Assembly: GCF_000702665.1 (NCBI RefSeq)
Contig: NZ_JNJA01000004.1
Location: 310,001-374,000 of the forward strand
Source of the DNA: Solidesulfovibrio alcoholivorans DSM 5433
GTDB taxonomy: Bacteria; Desulfobacterota; Desulfovibrionia; Desulfovibrionales; Desulfovibrionaceae
Length of the DNA: 64,000 bases
Direction: 5' to 3'
Shown: in pieces, positions 34,167-45,373 of the stretch
Layout of the letters: every line of letters starts with the position of its first letter
How positions within the stretch are numbered: position 1 is the first letter of the stretch
Translations under genes and position numbers: made by a program
Notes under the pieces: model-generated
Seen by the model: the letters and a program-made list of their open reading frames with translations, nothing else
Told to the model about the DNA's origin: nothing
Databases searched by the model: none

Positions 34167-34338
34167 AAATAATATATTCACCAAAGTGACGCGCCGGACT
34201 ATGGCGCGACTGCGCGCCTACCCGGGCGGCGGCGTGCGACCGGCCGATGACGCCCCGGCAAGCAGCGTTCCCGGGGCCTGCGACGGCCCGTCCGGGCGCG
34301 AATTGACTTGATTAATGGCAGGCGCTGTGCCATTTTTG
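34167..34338 (+). ncRNA. Candidate small structured RNA (~170 nt)
   Basis: A transcript from the promoter at 34132-34160 would start near 34167. It contains nested complementary arms that would form one long imperfect rod: CGCGCC (34213-34218) with GGCGCG (34295-34300), CGGGC (34223-34227) with GCCCG (34286-34290), and GCCCCGG (34252-34258) with CCGGGGC (34271-34277). A separate 5' hairpin uses GCGCC (34191-34195) and GGCGC (34203-34207). It ends in a hairpin ATGGCA/TGCCAT (34315-34333) followed by T residues to 34337, a plausible terminator. There is no credible reading frame. The rod shape recalls 6S RNA but I cannot confirm that family. The alternative is a long leader of yggT. Confidence 0.5.
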
Positions 34339-34384
34339 CGCTACGGCACGTTTGCCTGATAGGTGCCGTGTAGAAGGATGATGC

Positions 34385-34705
34385 ATGGATATCATTGGTT
34401 ATTTTTTCGTCGCCCTGGCCCGGGTTCTGGACATCGTCCTCTCCCTGTATTTCTGGGTCATCGTGATCGCCGCCCTGATGTCCTGGGTGCGCCCCGATCC
34501 GTACAATCCCGTGGTACGGTTCCTGCGGGCCGTGACCGATCCGGTCTTCTACCGGGTCCGGCGCTGGTTTCCGTTTCTCACCATCGGCGGCGTGGACCTG
34601 TCCCCCATCGTCGTGATCCTGGCCGTGCAGTTCCTGCAATGGTTCCTCGTGCCGACGCTGTTGCGCCTGGGCGGCATGGGCGCCGGCATGGGCGGACGCC
34701 TCTAG
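34385..34705 (+). CDS. YggT-family membrane protein
   Basis: 106 residues, two hydrophobic segments (about 5-32 and 67-98) flanking WVRPDPYNPVVRFLRAVTDPVFYRVRRWFP, the conserved YggT core. An inner-membrane protein implicated in osmotic-stress resistance or division-site maintenance in other bacteria, role unproven here. ATG 34385 is preferred over the one four bases earlier because of AGGA spacing and frame. It is followed by DUF167, its usual neighbour in many genomes. Confidence 0.88.
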   Translation: MDIIGYFFVALARVLDIVLSLYFWVIVIAALMSWVRPDPYNPVVRFLRAVTDPVFYRVRRWFPFLTIGGVDLSPIVVILAVQFLQWFLVPTLLRLGGMGAGMGGRL

Positions 34706-34936
34706 GCGGAAACCGGGGAGCGTGCATGGACGCACGACACCGCAACGACACGCGCAAACGGGCGGATCTGCCGCCGGGATCACGGACACGATGCTCGTGA
34801 ATCCCTTGCACGCCGCACCAGCCTCCCGGATGATATTCCCCCTCCCGACCGGAGACGGCCGGCGCGACAAAATCCGCACGACGGCCGGCGCGGGCGCGGC
34901 CGGATTTTCCCGTGCGCGGCAGGGAGGGGCGTAAAC

Positions 34937-35281
34937 GTGGCAGCATTGGCGCAGGGGCGGGAAAATCGGACGCGGGAGAGCGCGTTGCCGGTTTTCGTGA
35001 CGGCCGCCGGAGAAGGGGCCTGGATGCTGCGCGTGGCCGTGACCCCGGGCGGGGCCAAGGATGCCCTGGCCGGACTGCGCGAGGACAGGCTGCGCGTACG
35101 ACTGCGGGCCAAGGCCGTGGAGGGCAGGGCCAACGCCGCCCTGACGGCGTTTCTGGCCGACTGCCTCGGGCTCAAGACCCGGCAGGTGGCCATCGTTTCC
35201 GGCGAGAAATCCCGGAAAAAGACCATTCGCGTCGAAGCGGAGTCCGAACCGGACTGGTCCCTGGCGACCGGTGCGGATTAA
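34937..35281 (+). CDS. DUF167 (YggU-like) protein
   Basis: 114 residues from a GTG start behind GGGAGGGG. The DUF167 core is clear: LRVAVTPGGAKDALAGLREDRLRVRLRAKAVEGRANAALTAFLA, then VAIVSGEKSRKKTIRV. A small cytoplasmic alpha/beta protein of unknown role, commonly found behind yggT. About 230 bases separate it from yggT; this stretch holds an inverted repeat AAAATCCG/CGGATTTT (about 34869-34908) but no convincing gene. Confidence 0.88.
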   Translation: MAALAQGRENRTRESALPVFVTAAGEGAWMLRVAVTPGGAKDALAGLREDRLRVRLRAKAVEGRANAALTAFLADCLGLKTRQVAIVSGEKSRKKTIRVEAESEPDWSLATGAD

Positions 35282-35311
35282 GACGAGAACCGTCAACAAG
35301 GAGTCTTTGCC

Positions 35312-35545
35312 ATGGACCAACGCGATCTGGAGCTCATTGCCAAGTACGGCGAAGCGGATCCGGAACTCAAGAGCCTCTACGAGGAGCATGTCGCGTTCGA
35401 AAAGATTCTGGAAAAGATGGAAGGCAAGCCCTTCCTGACCCCTTCGGAAGAGACCGAACTCAAGGAAATCAAGAAGAAGAAGCTTTCCGGCAAGACGCGC
35501 ATCGAAACGCTCCTCATGAAATACCGCAAGGCGGAGGACCACTAG
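35312..35545 (+). CDS. DUF465 (YdcH-like) protein
   Basis: 77 residues, all-helical and highly charged: [54 protein letters not shown] matches the DUF465 helical hairpin. Unknown function. It ends one base before the ilvB start, so it is the gene immediately upstream in the ilv operon. Confidence 0.88.
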   Translation: MDQRDLELIAKYGEADPELKSLYEEHVAFEKILEKMEGKPFLTPSEETELKEIKKKKLSGKTRIETLLMKYRKAEDH

Positions 35546-35546
35546 C

Positions 35547-37244
<1,698 letters not shown>

Positions 37245-37253
37245 GAGCCGTCC

Positions 37254-38739
<1,486 letters not shown>

Positions 38740-38747
38740 CCTCAGAC

Positions 38748-38773
38748 GCGGCCGCGCCCCCGGGCGCGGCCGC
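38748..38773 (+). terminator. GC-rich hairpin after ilvC
   Basis: Perfect 12-bp arms (38748-38759 with 38762-38773, 2-base loop) right after the stop codon; no T run follows, so it may be a processing or stabilising structure rather than an intrinsic terminator. Confidence 0.45.
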
Positions 38774-38795
38774 ATTGCAGAGGGAGGAGCCCACC

Positions 38796-39323
38796 ATGCT
38801 ACGCATCTTAATTCGCCCGGCGGCGATTTTCGCCGCCCTTTGTCTGTGTTTTCTTGCCGCGCCGTCGGCCCGGGCGGACACGACGGCTTCCCCGGACCCG
38901 GACGACGCCGTCCAGGCCTTTACCGCGCCCGAATCCTTCGAAACCGTCCTGGCCAAGGCCCAGGCAGGGGAGGCCAAGGCCCAGTGCGCTCTGGGCGTTG
39001 CCTACATCAACGGCACGAGCGTCGCCCAGAATTTCGGCCAGGGCCTGCACTGGCTGCACCGTTCCTCGGAAGCGGGCTACGGCTACGCCCGCTACGTGCT
39101 GGCCGACCTCTACAGCCGGGGCTACGGCGGCGTGCCCGTCAACGACGCCCAGGCCTACTACTTCGCTTCCCTGGCTGCCGCTTCGTCGTCCCTGCCCGAA
39201 AAATTTCGGGAAAAGGCCGTCAAGTTGCGAAACGCCAGCGCCAGACGCCTGAGCCCGGCCGAACTGACCGGCTTGCAAGCCAAGGCCGCCCTGGCCCCCC
39301 TGGATGCCGCGGCCGGAAACTGA
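38796..39323 (+). CDS. Sel1-repeat secreted protein
   Basis: 175 residues with a signal peptide (residues 1-27, ending ARA). Two Sel1-type repeats follow: AKAQCALGVAYINGTSVAQNFGQGLHWLHRSSEAGY and ARYVLADLYSRGYGGVPVNDAQAYYFASLAA. Such repeats mediate protein contacts in the periplasm or at the envelope. ATG 38796 is preceded by GAGGGAGGAG; the frame is open far upstream across ilvC, which is only a shadow. Role unknown. Confidence 0.82.
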   Translation: MLRILIRPAAIFAALCLCFLAAPSARADTTASPDPDDAVQAFTAPESFETVLAKAQAGEAKAQCALGVAYINGTSVAQNFGQGLHWLHRSSEAGYGYARYVLADLYSRGYGGVPVNDAQAYYFASLAAASSSLPEKFREKAVKLRNASARRLSPAELTGLQAKAALAPLDAAAGN

Positions 39324-39375
39324 CCGCGCCCCTTTGCCCCTTGACGCGGCCGCGCGGATTTTCCATCAACAAGCC

Positions 39376-40008
39376 ATGCGACGCATCCTCACGGCATGGT
39401 CCGGCTCCGGCCGGCCCTGCGTAAAGGCTTCGGGCTGCGAGCCCGCGAACCTTTCCTGGCGCATGGTGTTCGCGGGAACCGTTCTGCCGGCCGCGGCCTT
39501 GCTCCTTGTCCTGACCCTGGCCGGTAGCGCCTTTGCCGCCAGGGTCGACACCCGGGCCTTCAACGCCGCTTTCGCCAGCCAGTCCGCCCGGATGTACGAC
39601 CATCTGCTCAAGGTGCAGGATTACTACGCCTCCCTGGCCAAGGAGGGGAACGATTCCCGCATCAAGGACGCCCTGGCCCTGCGCGCCTCGCTCTCGGCCT
39701 GCTGGGAGCTTTTCCTCAATGCCGGGGACATGGTTTACATCTACAATCAGGTTGGTCCAAATTGCGCCGATGACGCCACCAGGATCGGGGGGCTCGTGCA
39801 TCAGGCGCTCGGGGTCATTGCGGGCAAGCTGGAAAAGGAACTGGAGTGGATGGGGCTGACCGAGAAAAACGTCGGCGACCAGCCCATTAGCGTGGAATTG
39901 ACGCAGGCCCGCAAGGACATTCTGGCCGCCGTGGCGCTGTTTCGCCAGACGGCCGCGCAGTTCGCCCCGCCTGCAGCGGCTGAAACCCGGCAGCCGGTAT
40001 CCAAGTAG
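39376..40008 (+). CDS. Hypothetical exported protein
   Basis: 210 residues from ATG 39376; an ATG at 39463 would start directly on a signal-peptide-like stretch (MVFAGTVLPAAALLLVLTLA ending SAFA). Neither has a clear ribosome-binding site, so the start is uncertain. The mature part is helical (ARMYDHLLKVQDYYASLAKE, then LEKELEWMGLTEKNVGD) with a Cys pair (SACWELF and PNCADD). Likely periplasmic. The family is not recognised. Confidence 0.6.
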   Translation: MRRILTAWSGSGRPCVKASGCEPANLSWRMVFAGTVLPAAALLLVLTLAGSAFAARVDTRAFNAAFASQSARMYDHLLKVQDYYASLAKEGNDSRIKDALALRASLSACWELFLNAGDMVYIYNQVGPNCADDATRIGGLVHQALGVIAGKLEKELEWMGLTEKNVGDQPISVELTQARKDILAAVALFRQTAAQFAPPAAAETRQPVSK

Positions 40009-40216
40009 CGCTCGAACGCGACGTGTGCAGGAACGCGCCTCGCTTCGAGTGGTGCCCTTGGCCTGCGGGTCGTGCTGCGAAGCGTTGGGAAGGGGGATGT
40101 TTCGGTCGTTTTGGCCAATGCCGTGACGCCGCTTTTCCCGGCGGCCGTACCGGCCATGAAGATTGGGTATGAACAACCCTGACCCGGCGCGACCCGCCGG
40201 ATACGGGGAGGCCTCG

Positions 40217-40510
40217 ATGCTGCTTCGCGCCGTCCGTCTCGTGCTCCTGCCGCTGTGCCTCGGCTGCCTGCTCCTTTCCGGCTGCGCCCGCCACACGTAT
40301 TACGTCGAACTCAACGACGGGGAAATTTTCTATGCAGACCCACCGCTGGTCCTCGACGCCCAGTCCGGGGTCTACCGCATGTGGGTCGCTGGCAAGCGCC
40401 ACGTTATCCCCATGGACGACGTGCGCTACTTGGATGACGCCGCCGAGATCTGCTACCAGAACGGTGTCACCGACACATTCACCTGCTACGACGCCATGTA
40501 CCAGTTCTAG
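40217..40510 (+). CDS. YgdI/YgdR-like small lipoprotein
   Basis: 97 residues. Lipoprotein signal peptide with lipobox LSGC, then a small beta-barrel-like DUF903 domain: YYVELNDGEIFYADPPLVLDAQSGVYRMW and VIPMDDVRYL. Two further cysteines near the C-terminus (ICYQNGVTDTFTCYD) may form a disulfide, unusual for this family. GGGGAGG precedes the ATG. Confidence 0.78.
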   Translation: MLLRAVRLVLLPLCLGCLLLSGCARHTYYVELNDGEIFYADPPLVLDAQSGVYRMWVAGKRHVIPMDDVRYLDDAAEICYQNGVTDTFTCYDAMYQF

Positions 40511-40530
40511 GCGTTGGAGAGGCGCGGCAC

Positions 40531-41535
40531 GTGTGGGACGGGACGCAACAAGGCCCCGGTCTTGCCGGGCTCGCCCTGCGGCTGCTCGAACGCGAGCCGC
40601 CCCGGGGGCCGGTCCTCGCGCCCGAGGCCTACCTGCCGGGAAGCCTTGCCGGGTGCGTCGCGGCGCTCGCCCGGCCGGAGCGCACGCCTGATCCCGCCGC
40701 CCTGGCCGGCCTGTGCCTCAAGTACGCCTACGCCTATGTGTATCCGGACCGCGCCGGCGAGGATATTTCCCTTGCGGAAATCACGCGCCTGTGCGGCTGC
40801 TTCGTGCGCCGCCGCGGCGGCTGCCTTGCCCTCGAAGGACAGGATGCCCTGCGCCGGCTGCTTTTGCACCACGGCTTCGCCCTGCAAATGCTGCTTGACC
40901 TGCCGAAGACCGTCCACCTGCTGACCGCGCTGCTCGAAAGCGCGCCCCTGGTCCGCCCGGGACCCTCCTTCCTTGGGTTCGACCTCGGCGCGGGCACGGG
41001 CATCCTGCTGCTCGGCCAGTACCTGCTGGCCCGGCGGCTCGGGCATGAAGCGCCCTGTCTGCGGGGCGTCGAGCACCTGCCCCATGTGGCCGCACGGGCG
41101 GACGCACTGCTTGCGAACCTCGGCATCGGCAGGGTGTTGGCCGGCGATGCCACCACGTCCGCAATCTACAACAACCTTCCGCAAGGCGCAGTTTCCTGCC
41201 TGAGTAACGAGACCCTGCCTTCGCGCGGGCGGCGGCTCTGCAAGGAACCCTTTGCGCGCATCAATGCCGCGCTGTTCGGGGCGCTTGGCGCGCGGCTTGG
41301 CGGCACGGTCTTTCTGCCCGGCGCGGTCTGGGTCGTGGACGGGGAAGGGCGGTCGTGGCTGCGTCTGGCCCCGGAAAACGCCTTTGCCGGCGAAGGGCTG
41401 GGCAAGCCGGCGCGGCTCTACCGCATGGCCGATGTGGAGCTTGCGGGCCGGCGCTTCCCGGCAGACAAGGTGGGGGAGGACTACGCGGACCTGCTCGACC
41501 CGCCCTGGCGCGCGGCGCTTGGGCGGCGCTGGTAA
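40531..41535 (+). CDS. SAM-dependent methyltransferase-like protein
   Basis: 334 residues from a GTG start. A helical N-terminal part (about 1-145) precedes FLGFDLGAGTGILLLGQYLLARRL, a class I methyltransferase SAM-binding motif (about residues 147-170), with an acidic residue at the next strand end (RGVEHLPHVAARADALLANLG). No DNA- or rRNA-methylase NPPY motif is visible. Substrate unknown. Loss of methyltransferase activity is possible. Confidence 0.6.
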   Translation: MWDGTQQGPGLAGLALRLLEREPPRGPVLAPEAYLPGSLAGCVAALARPERTPDPAALAGLCLKYAYAYVYPDRAGEDISLAEITRLCGCFVRRRGGCLALEGQDALRRLLLHHGFALQMLLDLPKTVHLLTALLESAPLVRPGPSFLGFDLGAGTGILLLGQYLLARRLGHEAPCLRGVEHLPHVAARADALLANLGIGRVLAGDATTSAIYNNLPQGAVSCLSNETLPSRGRRLCKEPFARINAALFGALGARLGGTVFLPGAVWVVDGEGRSWLRLAPENAFAGEGLGKPARLYRMADVELAGRRFPADKVGEDYADLLDPPWRAALGRRW

Positions 41536-41558
41536 TCCTTTAAGGCTTGGAGGGCGGC

Positions 41559-41933
41559 ATGTTGCGGGTCAAACGCGTCTACGAGGCGCACCAACCGGAA
41601 GACGGCAGGCGGTATCTGGTGGATCGCCTCTGGCCGCGCGGCCTGACCAAGGAGGCCGCGGCGCTCGAGGCCTGGCTCAAGGAGCTCGCGCCGAGCAACG
41701 CCCTGCGGCAGTGGTTCCATCACGCCCCGGACAACTGGGAGGAATTCCGGCGGCGGTACCGGGAGGAGTTGGCGGCCGCGGCCGTGTCGCCGCTGCTTGA
41801 AAAGCTGCGCGCGGAGAGCCGGGAAGGCGTGGTCACCCTGCTTTTTGCCGCCAAGAATGCGCAGCGCAACAATGCCGTCTGTCTCAAGGACATCCTGGAG
41901 GGAAAGGAGGGAATTGCGGCGGCGGATACGTAG
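41559..41933 (+). CDS. DUF488 (YeaO-like) protein
   Basis: 124 residues. KRVYEAHQPEDGRRYLVDRLWPRGLTKEAA and LRQWFHHAPDNWEEFRRRYREEL match the short DUF488 family. The function of the family is unproven. GGAGGG lies close before the ATG. It converges with the GNAT gene. Confidence 0.85.
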   Translation: MLRVKRVYEAHQPEDGRRYLVDRLWPRGLTKEAAALEAWLKELAPSNALRQWFHHAPDNWEEFRRRYREELAAAAVSPLLEKLRAESREGVVTLLFAAKNAQRNNAVCLKDILEGKEGIAAADT

Positions 41934-41940
41934 CGCGCCG

Positions 41941-42432
41941 CTAGAGTTGCAGTTCGTAAAAGAGCGCCCCGGGCAGGGGATTTTCGCAGTAGGGGGCGAT
42001 TTTCTTGAAACCGAGCTTGCCGTAGAGCGCGTTGGCCGCGGTCATGGATGTGAGCGTGTCCAGGCGGACGGCCGCATAGGCGCGCTCCCTGGCTCCGGCC
42101 ACGGCGGCTTCGGCGAGCTGCCTGCCAAGGCCTTGGCCGGCGTAGGCCGGGCGCACGTAAAGCCGCTTCATTTCCGCAATGCCGTCCCGAAGGGGCCGCA
42201 AGGCCACGCAGCCGGCGGGCATGCCTTCCAACCAGGCCAGCCAGACGCCGCCGGCGGGCAGGCTGTAGCAACCCGGCAGCCCGGCCAGCTCCTCGTCGAA
42301 ACGCTGGAAGCACAGGTCGAACCCCAGCCCGTTCGCGTATTCCTGGAACAGCAGGCGCACGACGGCCATGTCCGTGGCCGGGGCGATGCCCGTGCCCAGG
42401 CGCAGGATGGCGGAAGGAACGTGTTCGGTCAT
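41941..42432 (-). CDS. GNAT-family N-acetyltransferase
   Basis: 163 residues. Acetyl-CoA-binding motif A is RPAYAGQGLGRQLAEAAVAGA (about residues 93-113), followed by LDTLTSMTAANALYGKLGFKKI (motif B). Cytoplasmic acetyltransferase; substrate unknown. It starts 27 bases after the LOG-family gene and is probably in the same transcript. Confidence 0.87.
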   Translation of the reverse strand: MTEHVPSAILRLGTGIAPATDMAVVRLLFQEYANGLGFDLCFQRFDEELAGLPGCYSLPAGGVWLAWLEGMPAGCVALRPLRDGIAEMKRLYVRPAYAGQGLGRQLAEAAVAGARERAYAAVRLDTLTSMTAANALYGKLGFKKIAPYCENPLPGALFYELQL

Positions 42433-42459
42433 GGCGAGCCTCCTGAAAACGTGTCCGTG

Positions 42460-43116
42460 CTAGACGATCACATGGCGGCGGATGAAGGCCACGGCCTCTT
42501 CGGGCGTGTCCATGACCGTAAAGAGCTCCAGGTCTTCCACGGAGAGAAAACCCTGCGCCAACAGGGACTCGCGAAACCAGTCCACGAGGCCGCTCCAGAA
42601 CGCCTTGCCCAGGAAGATGATGGGGAAGGGCTTGATGCGCCGCGTCTGGATGAGGACCAGGGCCTCGGACAGTTCGTCCAGGGTGCCGAAACCGCCGGGC
42701 ATGGCGATGTAGGCCGTGGCGTATTTGACGAACATGAGCTTGCGGATGAAGAAATAGCGGTAATCGCTGCGGATGGTCAGGTAGGGATTGGGCTGTTGCT
42801 CGAGCGGCAGGTGGATGTGCAGGCCGATGGATTCGCCGCCGGCTTCGCTGGCCCCTTTGTTGGCCGCTTCCATGAGCCCCGGGCCGCCGCCGGTGATGAC
42901 CGAGAAGCCGGCCTTGCACAGAAGCCCGGCCAGCCGGGTCGTCTCGGCGTAGAGCGGATCCCCAGGCGCGACGCGGGCCGAACCGAAAATGGACACCGCG
43001 GGCTTGATCTCCCCGAGCACCTCGAAGCCGTCCACGATTTCGGCCATGATGCGGAAAAGCCGCCAGGACTCGGAAACGGAAAGGTCGTCGATCAGGTATT
43101 GGCGCGAACTGCTCAA
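42460..43116 (-). CDS. LOG/TIGR00730-family Rossmann protein
   Basis: 218 residues from a TTG start with a perfect AAGGAG five bases upstream; a longer version to 43167 also starts at TTG but lacks a ribosome-binding site. The family motif PGGxGTxxE is MPGGFGTLDE; ITGGGPGLMEAANKGASEAG and FGSARV are also diagnostic. Members are nucleotide 5'-monophosphate phosphoribohydrolases (cytokinin-activating LOG) or related nucleosidases, in the cytoplasm. Confidence 0.87.
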   Translation of the reverse strand: MSSSRQYLIDDLSVSESWRLFRIMAEIVDGFEVLGEIKPAVSIFGSARVAPGDPLYAETTRLAGLLCKAGFSVITGGGPGLMEAANKGASEAGGESIGLHIHLPLEQQPNPYLTIRSDYRYFFIRKLMFVKYATAYIAMPGGFGTLDELSEALVLIQTRRIKPFPIIFLGKAFWSGLVDWFRESLLAQGFLSVEDLELFTVMDTPEEAVAFIRRHVIV

Positions 43117-43277
43117 CGGAACTCCTTGGGCGGTTTGTCGCTGCCGGGCCTTTTCAGGCGCGGCCAAACGCAGTACACGGCGGCCTCGACCAACCGCCAG
43201 TAACGGGAGCGCATCGTGCTCCCTCGGGCGAGGATAATCAAGCCCCGGCCGCCCTGCGGCCTTTTCGTGGAGGACTC

Positions 43278-44885
43278 ATGAAGGTCAAATTCCTGGGCGC
43301 CGCCGGCACGGTCACCGGCTCCTGCCACACCATCACGACGGAGACCGCGCGCTTTGCCGTGGATTGCGGCATGCACCAGGGCAGCGAGCCTATCGAGCGC
43401 CGCAACCTGGACGCCTCGGTCTACGATCCCCGGCACATGGACTTCTTCCTGCTCACCCACGCCCATATCGACCATTCCGGGCTCCTGCCGCGCATGGTCC
43501 GGACGGGGTTCGCCGGCAAGATCTACTGCACGCCGCCCACGCGCGACCTGCTCGGCATCATGCTCGAAGACAGCGCCCACATTCAGGAAATGGAGGCCGA
43601 GTGGGCCAGCCGCAAGAACAAGCGCCACGGCGGCCGGCCGGTCGAGGCCCTGTACACCCGGGCCGACGCCGCCGCTACCGTCAAGCGCCTGGTGCCCGTG
43701 CCCTACGGCGAGCCCTTTTCGCCCACCCCGGGCGTGACGGCCATCTACCACGACGCCGGACACATCCTGGGCTCGGCCTTCATCGAGCTTTCCGTCGAGC
43801 AGAACGGCCGGCGCACGCGCATGCTTTTTTCCGGCGACCTGGGACGTCCGGACCAGCTGCTCGTCAACGACCCGGACAAGCCTGTGGACGCGGACTACCT
43901 CTTCCTGGAGGGCACTTACGGCGACCGCAACCACAAGGACACGGAACAAAGCCGCGACGAACTGGCCCAGGCCATTGCCTACGCCTACCAGGGCGGAGGC
44001 AAGGTCATCATCCCGGCCTTTGCCGTGGAGCGCACCCAGGAAGTGCTCTTCTGCCTGCACATGCTGCTCAAGGACGGCAAGATTCCGGCCGACATGCCGG
44101 TCTTCGTGGACAGCCCGCTGGCCATCAAGGCGACCGAGATTTTCCACCGCCATCCCGAATACATGGACGCCGAAACCCGTGCCTATTTCGACCGCGGCGA
44201 AAACCCGCTGTCCCTGCCGGGCCTGCGCTTCACCGAATCCACGGAACAGTCCCGGGAGATCAACACCCTAAATGGCCCGGCCATCGTGATCGCGGCCAGC
44301 GGCATGTGCAACGCCGGGCGCGTCAAGCACCACCTGCGCCACAACCTCTGGCGGCCCGAGTCCTGCGTGGTCTTCGTGGGCTTCCAGGCCATGGGCACGC
44401 CCGGGCGCAAGATCGTGGACGGTGCCAAGTCCATCCGCCTGCTTGGCGAGGACATCAATGTGGCTGCGCGGGTGTTCACCATCGGCGGTTTTTCCTCCCA
44501 CGCGGGCCAGAGCCAGATCCTCGAATGGCTCACCCATTTCAAGGTCAACCATCCGCAGGTGTTCCTCGTGCACGGCGAACAAAAGGCCCTGACGATCCTC
44601 GCCGGGCTCATCAAGGACCGTTTCGGGCTCAAGGTGCGCATTCCCCAGTACCTGGAGGAATACACCCTCGAACCCGGAGTCGAGCCCACGGTGGCCGTGG
44701 ACGAAGCCAAGGCCCGCCCGCGCATCGACTGGGACGTCCTGCTCGGCGAGCTTGCCGGCCGCGTCGCGCGCATGCAGGCCAAAAAGGACGAACTGGCCGC
44801 CCGCACGCCCGAGGACCAGGCGGAATGGCGTCAGCGGCTGGCTGCCGTGGACGGGGAACTGCTCAAGCTGCTCTCGGAAATGTGA
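43278..44885 (+). CDS. Metallo-beta-lactamase/beta-CASP RNA nuclease-like protein
   Basis: 535 residues. The MBL signature HAHIDHSG starts at residue 61; a later His in YHDAGHILGSAF and Asp in FSGDLGRP complete the dinuclear zinc site. The beta-CASP insertion and the RMMBL ending (FTIGGFSSHAGQSQILEWL, then VFLVHGEQKA) are present. Such proteins cut or degrade RNA. The C-terminal extension (about 455-535) is helical and unique. It is divergent from the LOG-family gene. Confidence 0.9.
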   Translation: MKVKFLGAAGTVTGSCHTITTETARFAVDCGMHQGSEPIERRNLDASVYDPRHMDFFLLTHAHIDHSGLLPRMVRTGFAGKIYCTPPTRDLLGIMLEDSAHIQEMEAEWASRKNKRHGGRPVEALYTRADAAATVKRLVPVPYGEPFSPTPGVTAIYHDAGHILGSAFIELSVEQNGRRTRMLFSGDLGRPDQLLVNDPDKPVDADYLFLEGTYGDRNHKDTEQSRDELAQAIAYAYQGGGKVIIPAFAVERTQEVLFCLHMLLKDGKIPADMPVFVDSPLAIKATEIFHRHPEYMDAETRAYFDRGENPLSLPGLRFTESTEQSREINTLNGPAIVIAASGMCNAGRVKHHLRHNLWRPESCVVFVGFQAMGTPGRKIVDGAKSIRLLGEDINVAARVFTIGGFSSHAGQSQILEWLTHFKVNHPQVFLVHGEQKALTILAGLIKDRFGLKVRIPQYLEEYTLEPGVEPTVAVDEAKARPRIDWDVLLGELAGRVARMQAKKDELAARTPEDQAEWRQRLAAVDGELLKLLSEM

Positions 44886-44948
44886 GCCGGGAAACGGCGC
44901 GGTCGGGAAAACCGGCCGCGCCGCCCGCCGCGAAGGGACCGGGCGGCG

Positions 44949-45167
44949 CTACTTCAGGCGGTAGGTGATGCGGCCGCGGGTCAGGTCGTAGGGGGAGAGT
45001 TCGACCTTGACGCGGTCGCCGGGCAGGATGCGGATGTAGAACTTGCGCATTTTGCCGGAAATGTGGGCCAGCACTTCGTGCCCGTTTTCCAGCTCGACGC
45101 GGAACATGGCGTTGGGCAGGGCTTCCTGCACCTTGCCGTCGACCTCAATGGCGCCTTCTTTGGCCAT
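44949..45167 (-). CDS. infA: Translation initiation factor IF-1
   Basis: 72 residues, exactly the IF-1 size. The S1-like OB fold is clear: [21 protein letters not shown], then [36 protein letters not shown]. It blocks the A site during initiation. Start MAKEGAI was chosen; a longer in-frame reading (88 residues) carries unrelated basic residues. It is a single gene on the minus strand, with a GGAGGATA site. Confidence 0.95.
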   Translation of the reverse strand: MAKEGAIEVDGKVQEALPNAMFRVELENGHEVLAHISGKMRKFYIRILPGDRVKVELSPYDLTRGRITYRLK

Positions 45168-45322
45168 AAACGGTATCCTCCTGGCGGCGCGGGAAAAACC
45201 CCGGCCGCGGATCATTTTCGCTTGAACGTAGCCGGATAGCCGTTTTTTTCACGCATGGCAAGGGGCGGGGGCACGCCGTCCGCCTTTCCGGGGCGCACGC
45301 CTCGCGCCTGGGTTGGCGGTTC

Positions 45323-45352
45323 TTGCCGCCCGCAGGCCTTTCGGGCTATGAT
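45323..45352 (+). promoter_or_regulatory. Candidate promoter of the M29 peptidase gene
   Basis: TTGCCG (45323-45328) and TATGAT (45347-45352) spaced by 18 bases; the predicted start lies about 15 bases before the TTG start codon. Confidence 0.45.
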
Positions 45353-45373
45353 CCCGGGAAAAAGGAAAAAGCC

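Noticed and set aside
34316..34331. A sigma-54-like promoter (TGGCA and TGC with a 10-base GG-GC spacing)
   Set aside because: The same bases form a hairpin followed by T residues, which fits a terminator for the upstream RNA better; the -12 half is weak.
34167..34338. Naming the small RNA as 6S RNA
   Set aside because: The rod-like pairing is suggestive, but the closing stem with ACTTG would need bases upstream of the predicted start, so the family call is not supported.
34722..34934. A 70-residue frame between yggT and the DUF167 gene
   Set aside because: No ribosome-binding site, no recognisable motif, and low-complexity composition; the stretch is better described as intergenic with inverted repeats.
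42460..43167. Longer start at 43167 for the LOG-family gene
   Set aside because: Also a TTG codon but without a ribosome-binding site; the TTG at 43116 has AAGGAG at the right distance.
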